DNA of 6,734 nt from CAYJAD01 sp964372165 (GCA_964372165.1 CAYJPT010000125.1:1-6734); one strand, 5' to 3'; shown: positions 1-6,370, numbered from the stretch's first letter. Notes: generated by a model not told the origin, from the sequence alone. Numbers and translations are program-made.

Positions 1-87
1 CATTTTTACTTAAAAATAATTTACTTTCAGCATTTTATATAGTTTTTCAGTGCCGGCTAATTAAAGAATATAAAGTATAAACTATGT

Positions 88-1455
88 TTATAATTGAATA
101 TTCAATTCTTTCATCTTAAGCCATAATTGCTTGCGAGTAATACCTAGGTGCTTAGCCGCAAGCATTTTCTTACCACCGGTATGCGCAAGAGCCTCTAAAA
201 TACTAGTCTTTTCAACTTGAGCACGAGTTTCTGATAATGTAGGAGCGGCAACAACCACATTGTCATCTTGTTTTTTAGCAGTATCTTGTGATGCAGCATA
301 ATTTCTAATGCGCTCTGGAAGCTCAGCCACGCGAATAGTATCACCATTTGCTAATAAAATTGCTCTTTCAATGCTATTACGCAATTCTCGCACATTGCCG
401 GGGTATGGGTAGTTATACAATGCTTGCTTAGCCTCTTCGGATAGATGCAATTTACGATCATGTGCATTGCAAAACATTTCCATAAAGTGCGCTACAAGCA
501 GTTGAATATCCTCACCACGTACACAAAGTGGCGGCAAATGAATTGGCACTATGTTAATACGATAATACAAATCTTCACGGAAAGTTTTTTGCTCTAAAGC
601 TTCCTCTAAGTTTTTTGCAGTAGCAAAAACCATACGCACTTGCACTTGATGTGATACATTGCTACCAATAGGCGTAATCTCTTGATCTTCAAGCACACGC
701 AAAAGCTTAGCCTGAATAGAAAGTGGCATTTCACCTAATTCATCAAAGAAAAGTGTCCCACCATTAGCGGCATCAAATTTACCCTTTCTCGCATTTTGAG
801 CACCAGTAAATGCGCCTTTTTCATGTCCGAATAGTTCCGACTCCAAAAGCTGTTCTGGTAAAGCTGCACAGTTTATTTTAATAAAAGGCTTAGATGAGCG
901 ATTACTCAAATTATGCAAGGCTGAAGCAACAAGCTCCTTACCACCACCGCTTGGACCTAATATCAAAACAGGCACACAAGCATCGGCAAGTGAACTTATA
1001 CGGTCAAAAACCTTTAACATGGCAGGACTTTTACCAATAAAGGCATCTCCCCGCTCAAAGCGTAAGCGAGCATTTTCTTTTTTTAAATCTAAATACTTAC
1101 AATAGCGTGATACAGCAATTAACAAACCATCACTTTGAAAAGGCTTACATAAAAAATCAAATGCCCCTTCCTTTATGGCCTGCACCGCCAGCTCAACTTC
1201 AGGAAAAGCAGTAATAAGAATAACGCCCAAGTCCGGCATATATTCTCGAATATGACGCAGCAAATCAATACCACTCATGCCAGGCATGCGTAAATCACTT
1301 ATGACTAAATCAAAATTGTACTCATTTAATAGTGGTAACGCTTCTTCGGCACTTGCTGCAGTTTGTACTGTATAGCCAGTTTTTTTCAAAGTTTGTTGCA
1401 TGCCCAAACGCATTGAAAGCTCATCTTCAACTAACAATATGGAATATGTACCCAT
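88..1455 (-). CDS. NtrC-family sigma-54-dependent response regulator
   Basis: A 455-residue cytoplasmic enhancer-binding regulator with three intact domains. The receiver (about 1-120) has the acidic pair E10/D11, phosphoacceptor D54 in ISDLRMPG, T82 and K104 in CKPF. The AAA+ domain (about 139-370) has Walker A GPSGGGKE at 167-174 (more usually GESGTGKE), the sigma-54-contacting GAFTGA loop at 214-219, Walker B with D238/E239 and arginine-finger region FREDLYYR at 292-299. The C-terminal Fis-type helix-turn-helix (about 410-455) includes AAKHLGITRKQLW. Length is normal for the family. The ATG at 1455 opens directly into the receiver fold (MGTYSILLVEDE); the ribosome site (GAGTGAG) is weak. 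It starts 13 bases after the histidine kinase stop, so the two are almost certainly co-transcribed cognate partners. Phosphorylation should trigger oligomerisation and ATP-driven opening of sigma-54 promoters. Inferred targets are the two sigma-54 promoters at 4917-4932 and 6355-6370 with their TGTTCC/GGAACA arrays. Function class is very sure; the targets are inference. Confidence 0.96.
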   Translation of the reverse strand: MGTYSILLVEDELSMRLGMQQTLKKTGYTVQTAASAEEALPLLNEYNFDLVISDLRMPGMSGIDLLRHIREYMPDLGVILITAFPEVELAVQAIKEGAFDFLCKPFQSDGLLIAVSRYCKYLDLKKENARLRFERGDAFIGKSPAMLKVFDRISSLADACVPVLILGPSGGGKELVASALHNLSNRSSKPFIKINCAALPEQLLESELFGHEKGAFTGAQNARKGKFDAANGGTLFFDELGEMPLSIQAKLLRVLEDQEITPIGSNVSHQVQVRMVFATAKNLEEALEQKTFREDLYYRINIVPIHLPPLCVRGEDIQLLVAHFMEMFCNAHDRKLHLSEEAKQALYNYPYPGNVRELRNSIERAILLANGDTIRVAELPERIRNYAASQDTAKKQDDNVVVAAPTLSETRAQVEKTSILEALAHTGGKKMLAAKHLGITRKQLWLKMKELNIQL

Positions 1456-1468
1456 GACTCACTCAATA

Positions 1469-3043
1469 CTAATTATTATTTAAACACACTGTTAAAGGAA
1501 TTTTAATTTCAAAAACAGCACCGCTATACAAAACACCCTCATGCAATGGCTGCTCATTGGTAATTAGTTTTAGCGTGCCACCATGCTGCGCAATAAGCGC
1601 AATGGAAACAGCCAAACCTAATCCAGTGCCCTTGCCCTCAGGTTTTTCACTGAAAAATGGATTAAAAATCTTTTCTTGAATATCTTTACTTACCCCTGGA
1701 CCGGTATCAGCAACAATTATAACTAGCTCATTTTGTTTTGTATACGCCTTTAAAAGCACAGCTGAGTTTTTATTGTTACTATCTTGCGTTGGATTAACGG
1801 CATAAGCCGCATTCAAGACTAAATTCAATAAAACCTGTCCAATTTTATCGGGGTCTAACTGTACCATTGGCATATTAGGCATAAGCTCAGTGTAAATAGT
1901 AGAACCATGCCGACTAAGCGTAAAATCTGCCAAACTCAAACAATGGGTAAATATTTCCTCAACAGAGGACTGTCGTATAGATAATGGTGTGGGACGAGCA
2001 AAACGCAAAAATTCACTTACCGTGCAACGGATTTTTTCCAAACTGGCATTAATTACATCAACATGCTGTTGACGCATTTTTTCATCCATCTCACCTTCAC
2101 ATAAATTTTGAAAGCAAAGAATTATGCCACCCAATGGATTGTTAATTTCATGTGCTATGCCTGATGCAAGCTGCCCAACCGTCGCAAGTTTATCTGCTTG
2201 CAACATGCCCTCAATATTTCTGGAGCGTTCTTCCTCAACCTCATGCAAGCGTGTCAACATCCATGCAAAACTACTTTGTAATTTACCAATTTCATCCTCA
2301 CGCTCGTCCAAAACTGGCTCACTTTGCGCAATACTGCCTTGCAAAGTTATAGCCTTCATATTTTTTGTAAGCTCTCTAATTGGTGAAACAAAATGCCTAC
2401 CTACCAACCAGACCATAATAGACGATATAACCAACAACACACAAGCTAAAGACAAAATTTCATCGCGTAAGCTTGAATTATATGCATACATTTCATCTAA
2501 AGAAAAATTAATTCGGCACAAACCCCAAAACTTTGAAGCAATAACCAAGGGTACAGTAATGTGTAAAATGTGCTGTCCTTCTTCGGCATAAACCTCATTA
2601 ATAAAATCTTTTTTATCACGTAGTAGTTTTTTTATCTCATCCGAATCATATATTTTGCCATACTCACGTAACTGATTATGCGCAAGAACTCGACCATCAG
2701 TATTCAAAATAAAATATCCACGCATACGTGGGTCAAGCAGCATCATATCTTGCATAAAATACTCAAGGTATTCACTCATGCCGGCAGAATCAACCATGCG
2801 CAATTCTTCATAAATTCTTGCATTCGTATATAAAAGAGCTGCACTTTTAGCAATGCTCATTCCCTGCTGCACTGTATTTTGGTACATGATGCTATTTTCA
2901 CGCTCAATAATGCCAAAACTTACAATCATGGTAAATACAATCAAAATTGGAATAGCTGTAAATAAGAGCTTTGCCTGCATTCCAAGGCGCATGATTTTAC
3001 GATGCAAGGATAGTATGCCTATCTTATAAAATAAATTCTGCAC
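1469..3043 (-). CDS. membrane sensor histidine kinase (Cache-like sensor, HAMP, HisKA, HATPase)
   Basis: A 524-residue inner-membrane kinase, counted from a GTG start at 3043. Transmembrane helix 1 is about residues 25-46 and helix 2 about 196-216. They enclose a periplasmic sensor of about 150 residues that resembles a single Cache domain (GYFILNTDGRVLAH). A HAMP linker (SPIRELTKNMKAI onward) and a short coiled coil follow. The H-box GIAHEINNPLGG carries the phosphorylatable H298. The ATPase domain has the N-box (N411 in LNLVLNAAYAV), D446 in VADTGPGV, the F-box near 459-464 and the GTGLGL loop at 472-477. The frame stays open up to an ATG at 3139, but that start would overlap the upstream gene by 86 bases and add a tail encoded inside it. 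The GTG has AAAGGA six bases upstream and lies 10 bases after the PhnD-like stop, so I chose it. It should phosphorylate the regulator encoded just downstream. The ligand is unknown; it may be presented by the PhnD-like protein. Confidence 0.93.
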   Translation of the reverse strand: MQNLFYKIGILSLHRKIMRLGMQAKLLFTAIPILIVFTMIVSFGIIERENSIMYQNTVQQGMSIAKSAALLYTNARIYEELRMVDSAGMSEYLEYFMQDMMLLDPRMRGYFILNTDGRVLAHNQLREYGKIYDSDEIKKLLRDKKDFINEVYAEEGQHILHITVPLVIASKFWGLCRINFSLDEMYAYNSSLRDEILSLACVLLVISSIMVWLVGRHFVSPIRELTKNMKAITLQGSIAQSEPVLDEREDEIGKLQSSFAWMLTRLHEVEEERSRNIEGMLQADKLATVGQLASGIAHEINNPLGGIILCFQNLCEGEMDEKMRQQHVDVINASLEKIRCTVSEFLRFARPTPLSIRQSSVEEIFTHCLSLADFTLSRHGSTIYTELMPNMPMVQLDPDKIGQVLLNLVLNAAYAVNPTQDSNNKNSAVLLKAYTKQNELVIIVADTGPGVSKDIQEKIFNPFFSEKPEGKGTGLGLAVSIALIAQHGGTLKLITNEQPLHEGVLYSGAVFEIKIPLTVCLNNN

Positions 3044-3049
3044 TCTTAA

Positions 3050-3055
3050 TCCTTT
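3050..3055 (-). promoter_or_regulatory. ribosome binding site that fixes the kinase GTG start
   Basis: AAAGGA reads on the minus strand and overlaps the TAA stop of the PhnD-like gene. Six bases (TTAAGA) separate it from the GTG at 3043. This tight stop/Shine-Dalgarno/start arrangement suggests translational coupling between the binding protein and the kinase, and argues against the longer ATG start at 3139. Confidence 0.7.
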
Positions 3056-3965
3056 ATGGAGATGTTTGAGATGAGCTTGGATAATCAGATAGATGCCTAA
3101 AAATTTCATAATCATTTTCCGTAACAGGGGCAAACCCATTACGTAAAATCACAGGCCAATCCACAGATTCAGACTTAAATTCAGTACCATCTGCATTAAT
3201 TGACAAAAGCAAATCTTTAAGAGCATGACTTATATTATGCGGAATGTCTAATCCAGCTACAATTATAAAACTAGGAAAAACCTTTGTCTCAGCAACAATT
3301 TTTAAACCTTGCCCCAAAAAACGCTGCGCAAAAGCCTCCCCAATGGCACCGGCATCATAATCTCCACGCAGTACAGCGCGCGCTACCGCATCATGTGTCC
3401 CCAAATTACTATAAGCAATAAAATCTTCCAAACCAATGCCATTAAGCTTTAAAAAATGCTTAGGTATCACAAAACTAGATGTAGATTGCACAGGCCCAAA
3501 AGCCATTGATTTACCTTTTAAATCAGAAATATTATTTATTGCATCATTATCAGACTTTGTTAAAATAATACTGTAAGTTTTGGAGCTACCATCACTTGAA
3601 CGAACCGTCACTATGGGCTGTAAAGCAGTATGTTCCAGTAAGTTAACGTAGGAAATTCCACCAAGCAATGCCATATCAAGCTCACCGTTTTTTATAGCAT
3701 CTTCAACCTCTGCATACTCTTTATATAAAACAAGATCAAAATCCCACGGCAAATGTTTACTTATAAAATCTACAAAGGGCAAATATTGTCTATAAATTAC
3801 TAAAGGATGCGTAAGGGTTACAACACCAAAATTAAACTTTCTCTCAATAGTTGCACCAGTATTTTGCTCAGCATACGCAGCAGCTATGCCTGTAAGCAAA
3901 ATTAACATGCTAAAAAAAATAACTAATCTATAAAATTTAATTTTTGAAAACAATTGATTTAACAT
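3054..3965 (-). CDS. secreted PhnD-like periplasmic substrate-binding protein
   Basis: A 303-residue protein with a signal peptide: a short basic start, hydrophobic core at about 14-30 and likely cleavage after AYA at residue 32. The mature part resembles the phosphate/phosphite/phosphonate-binding (PhnD-like, periplasmic binding protein type 2) family. It has FGVVTLTHPLVIYRQYLPF near 46-64, GELDMALLGGISYV near 94-107 and the DLKGKSMAFG...STSSFVIP block near 148-168, where the family normally places ligand-binding serine/threonine residues. The start ATG has AAGGTG at good spacing. No ABC permease or ATPase gene accompanies it; instead a sensor kinase follows after 10 bases. It is therefore more likely a sensory ligand presenter than a transport component (inference). 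Known precedent: the tetrathionate kinase TtrS carries a PhnD-like periplasmic domain fused to the kinase. Here the binding protein would be a separate polypeptide. The ligand cannot be read from sequence; an oxyanion is a reasonable guess. Confidence 0.85.
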   Translation of the reverse strand: MLNQLFSKIKFYRLVIFFSMLILLTGIAAAYAEQNTGATIERKFNFGVVTLTHPLVIYRQYLPFVDFISKHLPWDFDLVLYKEYAEVEDAIKNGELDMALLGGISYVNLLEHTALQPIVTVRSSDGSSKTYSIILTKSDNDAINNISDLKGKSMAFGPVQSTSSFVIPKHFLKLNGIGLEDFIAYSNLGTHDAVARAVLRGDYDAGAIGEAFAQRFLGQGLKIVAETKVFPSFIIVAGLDIPHNISHALKDLLLSINADGTEFKSESVDWPVILRNGFAPVTENDYEIFRHLSDYPSSSQTSP

Positions 3966-4011
3966 AATTTCACCTTAATACCAACTAACAAACAGCAACG
4001 CAAAATTTACT

Positions 4012-4470
4012 CTACAGTACGCGTAAAATCTCTGCAAGTTTTGGAGTAAGGTTGGTTGAGTTTTTAGGAAGTGCCCAGTTAATACCGAAAGCGTTTTGTG
4101 GTATGATAAGCATGTCATTATTAAAATAATCTACTATTTCTGCGATGGCTTTACAAATATCACCCCAACGCACATGTAATTTAAACTCAATTTCATAATT
4201 ATAACTTGCTTTCAAAGCTTTTAATTCTAATACAAATGGTTCTAATCGCTCTTTACATTCTTCCACACCCAAATTCTGAACATATTCAATGAATTCATTT
4301 TTACAAATGGGAGTTGCCAATTGATCCACCTGACCATAGTGAACTAAGTTTTGCTCAATAACATACAGTAAATCTATAGCTTTAACCTCGCGCAACTCTT
4401 GAGCCAAAAAAAGCTTTGCTTCTTCACTTATAGGTGCACCATCATGTACAATTAAAATTCGCTTCATCAT
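4012..4470 (-). CDS. universal stress protein (UspA)-like protein
   Basis: A soluble protein of 152 residues from the ATG at 4470. It begins with a beta strand and loop typical of the Usp alpha/beta fold (MMKRILIVHDGAP), followed by a helix and a second strand (AIDLLYVIE). Its length is normal for a single-domain Usp. The usual C-terminal nucleotide motif (G-x2-G-x9-G-S/T) is not visible: the strand MLIIPQ is followed by NAFGINWALPKNSTNLTPK, so ATP binding is doubtful. Start choice is ambiguous. An in-frame TTG at 4476 sits closer to the only Shine-Dalgarno-like stretch (GGGA), while the ATG at 4470 lies about 11 bases from it. Its stop is 46 bases before the PhnD-like gene with no terminator between, so it is probably the first gene of the sensor operon. 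No good promoter is visible in the short gap after the terminator at 4524-4564. The family call is moderate and the role unknown. Confidence 0.62.
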   Translation of the reverse strand: MMKRILIVHDGAPISEEAKLFLAQELREVKAIDLLYVIEQNLVHYGQVDQLATPICKNEFIEYVQNLGVEECKERLEPFVLELKALKASYNYEIEFKLHVRWGDICKAIAEIVDYFNNDMLIIPQNAFGINWALPKNSTNLTPKLAEILRVL

Positions 4471-4523
4471 TCGCAAATAAATCCCAACATATTATAATAA
4501 TTATCAAGTAAGGCCTTATAAAT

Positions 4524-4564
4524 AAAAAATACACGGTCAGCAAGTGCAAACCGTGTATTTTTTT
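4524..4564 (-). terminator. intrinsic terminator of the microprotein transcript
   Basis: A long perfect inverted repeat has core arms ATACACGGT and ACCGTGTAT, extended by A/T runs to about 14 base pairs, with a 12-base loop at 4538-4549. On the minus strand the hairpin ends in a T-run (TTTTTTATTTAT). It lies about 33 bases past the stop of the second microprotein gene and separates that transcript from the Usp operon. The plus strand also has a T-run, so the hairpin could work in both directions, although no plus-strand gene is visible. Confidence 0.88.
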
Positions 4565-4595
4565 GCTTTTATCTATAAAATAAAATTATGTGATA

Positions 4596-4734
4596 ATTAA
4601 GCTAAAAATTTGGAAATAGAAACTAAAAGCATTCCAAGGCTGATAACGATAGCATCTTGACGACGGGACTTAGACAAGCTGTTGAATAATTTTGACATTT
4701 GAGTTTTCCTTTAATTTAATTTTTTTGTGCCGTG
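4596..4734 (-). repeat. tandem direct repeat, copy A (microprotein gene plus leader)
   Basis: 139 bases identical to 4764-4902, offset by 168 bases. The identity covers the whole microprotein gene, its ribosome site and the leader up to CACGGCACA. On the gene's 3' side the similarity continues to about 4572 with small insertions (an extra TGATA after ATAAAATTATG). Identity through non-coding leader sequence points to a recent duplication or gene conversion. Confidence 0.95.
4597..4698 (-). CDS. 33-residue single-helix membrane microprotein, downstream copy
   Basis: A small gene with ATG at 4698, TAA at 4597-4599 and a good ribosome site (AAAGGA at 4707-4712, eight bases from the ATG). The product starts MSKLFNSLSKSRRQD, a basic polar N-terminus, and ends with a hydrophobic stretch at residues 16-33, AIVISLGMLLVSISKFLA. 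This predicts one short membrane segment or amphipathic anchor, probably with the N-terminus in the cytoplasm. I do not recognise the family. It is identical base for base to the gene at 4765-4866. No promoter of its own is visible between the copies, so it is probably expressed as second cistron of the transcript starting near 4906. The gene is supported by the ribosome site, duplication with an intact frame, upstream sigma-54 promoter and downstream terminator. Confidence 0.8.
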   Translation of the reverse strand: MSKLFNSLSKSRRQDAIVISLGMLLVSISKFLA

Positions 4735-4763
4735 TAGTTAAATCTATATTCTATAAAATTATG

Positions 4764-4902
4764 ATTAAGCTAAAAATTTGGAAATAGAAACTAAAAGCAT
4801 TCCAAGGCTGATAACGATAGCATCTTGACGACGGGACTTAGACAAGCTGTTGAATAATTTTGACATTTGAGTTTTCCTTTAATTTAATTTTTTTGTGCCG
4901 TG
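4764..4902 (-). repeat. tandem direct repeat, copy B (microprotein gene plus leader)
   Basis: Partner of 4596-4734, identical over 139 bases, with diverged 3'-side similarity reaching about 4743. The repeat stops at CACGGCACA, four bases or fewer from the predicted transcription start. The sigma-54 promoter was therefore not duplicated: only the transcribed part was. Confidence 0.95.
4765..4866 (-). CDS. 33-residue single-helix membrane microprotein, promoter-proximal copy
   Basis: The same 33-residue product as the gene at 4597-4698, with ATG at 4866, stop at 4765-4767 and AAAGGA at 4875-4880. It is the first cistron behind a strong sigma-54 promoter match (4917-4932), with a predicted leader of about 40 bases. 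The leader resembles that of the YeiH-like transporter gene: a GGCACA element 26-27 bases before the ATG, an AAGGA-type ribosome site followed by AACTCA, and ATGTCA at the start. Shared regulation with the transporter suggests, but does not show, that the peptide works with it, as an accessory subunit, a regulator or an envelope-stress effector. The hydrophobic helix and basic N-terminus would also fit a toxin-like or signalling peptide, but no antitoxin is apparent. Confidence 0.84.
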   Translation of the reverse strand: MSKLFNSLSKSRRQDAIVISLGMLLVSISKFLA

Positions 4903-4916
4903 CACACTTATCTTAT

Positions 4917-4932
4917 TGCAACCACCATGCCA
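4917..4932 (-). promoter_or_regulatory. sigma-54 (-24/-12) promoter for the microprotein genes
   Basis: The minus strand reads TGGCATGGTGGTTGCA, a near-consensus TGGCAC-N5-TTGCA element with the required GG-N10-GC spacing (GG at 4931-4930, GC at 4919-4918). Transcription should begin near 4906, about 40 bases before the ATG at 4866. The half-site array at 4978-5054 lies upstream at enhancer distance. Confidence 0.85.
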
Positions 4933-4977
4933 AAGTGAATTATACTTTATTATTAATCGTTTATAAAAAACATCCTA

Positions 4978-5054
4978 TGTTCCAGTGTTCCCTGGGAACA
5001 TTTTTTGGGTTTTTTAGGGAACATAATTTTCTTTTTTGTTCCAAACAGGGAACA
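4978..5054. promoter_or_regulatory. enhancer (UAS) array of TGTTCC/GGAACA half-sites, microprotein promoter
   Basis: Six half-sites are present: TGTTCC at 4978, 4986 and 5037, and GGAACA at 4995, 5018 and 5049. 4986-5000 is a perfect palindrome, TGTTCCCTGGGAACA; 5037-5054 is TGTTCC-N6-GGAACA. The 15-base sequence AGGGAACATAATTTT occurs twice, at 5016-5030 and 5047-5061, 31 bases apart. The array spans roughly -72 to -148 from the predicted start, typical for a bacterial enhancer-binding protein with a dimeric Fis-type HTH. The regulator at 88-1455 is the obvious local candidate (inference). Confidence 0.82.
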
Positions 5055-5175
5055 TAATTTTAATAACGTCTAACTTCAGCAAAAAACACTTTAATTTTAA
5101 TACTTTAAATGGTTGCACTGCAAATGGTACTAACAGTTTTATAAAAAAATAAATTTAACATTCAATTTATCACAA
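5055..5175. other. AT-rich intergenic stretch, no gene
   Basis: This is the remainder of the gene-free interval 4867-5228 once the promoter, array and terminator are removed. No ORF with a ribosome site and no clear promoter is seen. A small TTGCA-C-TGCAA palindrome at 5113-5123 stands alone and has no sister copy by the transporter gene. Confidence 0.5.
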
Positions 5176-5201
5176 AAAACCCCTACATATGCAGGGGTTT
5201 T
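5176..5201 (-). terminator. intrinsic terminator of the YeiH-like transporter gene
   Basis: The stem AAAACCCCT/AGGGGTTTT (nine base pairs, loop 5185-5192) is followed on the minus strand by TTTTTTG. It lies about 27 bases past the transporter stop codon. It ends that transcript before the enhancer array of the microprotein genes, so the two loci are separate transcription units. Confidence 0.9.
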
Positions 5202-5228
5202 GAATTTTTAAGGGTATGAAGAATGATT

Positions 5229-6317
5229 TTATTTCATGAGCATGATGGCTACAACAAGTGCCAAAACAGCTTTGACTGATGCTACTCCAAAACCTAGTAC
5301 AAAACCTTTAAGTCCAGCCGCTTTTAAATCGCCTAGGTTTGTTGTCATACCAATACTTGCAAATCCAAGTAGAAAAGCCCATTCCATGAAGTTCTTGGAA
5401 ACTTTTACTTCTTCAGGTGAGAGCAAACCAAAAGTATTCATACAAACAACAGCTAAAAAGCCTAATACGAAAAGCGGAAATTTATCATAAATAAGACGCA
5501 TTTTATTTATTTGTACAACTTCTGTTTGCTTGCCGTCTTGTGCTTCATGAGCTGCAACCATAATGGCTAGCATTAAAACAACTAATGGTAAGAATAAAAC
5601 ACGACCAATATTATAAATACCAGCTACTGTTCCGGCTTCATTGCTGTATGCAAATCCAGCTCCCAAAACTTGAGCAGAGTTAATAATACCAACACCCACA
5701 AATGCACCAAATTGTACATCAGATAAAGATAGCATTCTACCAATAATTGGAAATAGCAATAGCGCAATAAGACCAAACATTAGAACAATTGCAATTGTAT
5801 ATGCCATGTCTTCGTTTTTAGCGCGTACAGCCGGTGCTATGGCAATCGTTGCAGAAACACCACAAACTGACATTGCAGCGGCAAGACAGGCTGCTAAAGT
5901 AGGTGACATTTTGAATTTTAGACATAACTTCATCATTATATAAGCAGAGGCAAATAAAAATACTCCGATGAAGATTACTGCATCCAATCCTACAGCTATC
6001 AAACCAGCTAAAGAATAACTTGCTCCCATTAGTACAATACCAGTCTTTGTCATGATAGTAGAATATGACAAACCTTGATTAAATACTGGTGCTATACCAA
6101 CTGTATTACGAATAATCATGCCGAAAATGATGGCGAGCAAAAAATCTTTAAGGCTCAAATATTTCTTAAAAAATTCGATTTCCCCAATAAGCGGAGCAAC
6201 ATAATATGCTAGTAATGCAACTACTGTGACCAGAGCAAGCCCTGGTACACTTTTCAAAGCTACCATATTAAAGCTAGGTTGATCATTTTTAGGACTAGAA
6301 ACTGAAACTTCTGACAT
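5229..6317 (-). CDS. YeiH-family inner-membrane transporter (putative sulfate/sulfite exporter)
   Basis: A 362-residue polytopic membrane protein with about ten hydrophobic helices after a polar tail of about 20 residues, the normal length for the YeiH family (Pfam Cons_hypoth698). Family landmarks are GIVLMGASYSL near 93-103, MSVCGVSATIAIAP at 149-162, NSAQVLGAG at 213-221, the RVLFLPL segment near 239-245 and IGMTTNLGDL near 322-331. The ATG at 6317 has a strong AAGGAG ribosome site nine bases upstream. The family is usually annotated as a putative sulfate exporter. In E. coli yeiH is controlled by the LysR regulator YeiE, which has been linked to sulfite, so export of sulfite, sulfate or a related anion is plausible but not proven. 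It has its own sigma-54 promoter, enhancer array and terminator, making it a single-gene unit that appears to be co-regulated with the microprotein pair. The substrate is unknown. Confidence 0.9.
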   Translation of the reverse strand: MSEVSVSSPKNDQPSFNMVALKSVPGLALVTVVALLAYYVAPLIGEIEFFKKYLSLKDFLLAIIFGMIIRNTVGIAPVFNQGLSYSTIMTKTGIVLMGASYSLAGLIAVGLDAVIFIGVFLFASAYIMMKLCLKFKMSPTLAACLAAAMSVCGVSATIAIAPAVRAKNEDMAYTIAIVLMFGLIALLLFPIIGRMLSLSDVQFGAFVGVGIINSAQVLGAGFAYSNEAGTVAGIYNIGRVLFLPLVVLMLAIMVAAHEAQDGKQTEVVQINKMRLIYDKFPLFVLGFLAVVCMNTFGLLSPEEVKVSKNFMEWAFLLGFASIGMTTNLGDLKAAGLKGFVLGFGVASVKAVLALVVAIMLMK

Positions 6318-6354
6318 TTGTGAGTTCTCCTTGAGTATTTAGCTGTGCCATTTA

Positions 6355-6370
6355 TGCAAAATTTGAACCA
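6355..6370 (-). promoter_or_regulatory. sigma-54 (-24/-12) promoter for the YeiH-like transporter
   Basis: The minus strand reads TGGTTCAAATTTTGCA, with GG at 6369-6368 and GC at 6357-6356 separated by exactly ten bases and a consensus TTGCA -12 element. The -24 half is less perfect (TGGTTC against TGGCAC). Predicted start is near 6344, about 27 bases before the ATG and just at the shared GGCACA leader element. The same spacing and a matched half-site array occur at the microprotein promoter. Confidence 0.8.

Noticed and set aside
76..92. TATAAAC-TAT-GTTTATA palindrome at the end of the regulator gene as a terminator
   Set aside because: Purely AT-rich stem overlapping the stop codon with no following T-run.
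2124..2591. Plus-strand ORFs of 155 and 66 codons inside the kinase gene
   Set aside because: They are antisense to conserved kinase motifs, have unnatural composition and no ribosome site; they are shadow frames.
3044..3139. N-terminal extension of the histidine kinase to an ATG at 3139
   Set aside because: It would overlap the PhnD-like gene by 86 bases, while a GTG at 3043 with AAAGGA at ideal spacing starts just ahead of the first membrane helix.
3628..3640. A TGTTCC in the PhnD-like gene (and another in the transporter gene near 5632) as further regulator sites
   Set aside because: Isolated single half-sites inside coding sequence with no partner at the spacing seen in the arrays.
4491..4527. 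Possible sigma-70 promoter (TATAAT or GATAAT) for the Usp operon
   Set aside because: No acceptable -35 at 16-18 bases, and the TATAAT would place the start inside the ribosome site; the AT-rich gap makes chance matches likely.
4860..5057. Plus-strand ORF of 65 codons across the promoter and array
   Set aside because: It runs through the sigma-54 promoter and half-sites, has no ribosome site, and its composition comes from T-runs.
4978..5061. CRISPR-like or integration-site repeats
   Set aside because: Half-sites are short, in mixed orientation and irregularly spaced within the array; the pattern fits a dimeric regulator, not a CRISPR or attachment site.
5236..5490. Plus-strand ORF of 84 codons opposite the transporter
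   Set aside because: Antisense shadow of the conserved C-terminal membrane helices of the YeiH-like protein.
6344..6350. TGGCACA before the transporter as a sigma-54 -24 element
   Set aside because: No GC follows at ten bases and a start would fall at the ATG; the proper GG-N10-GC pair is at 6355-6370.
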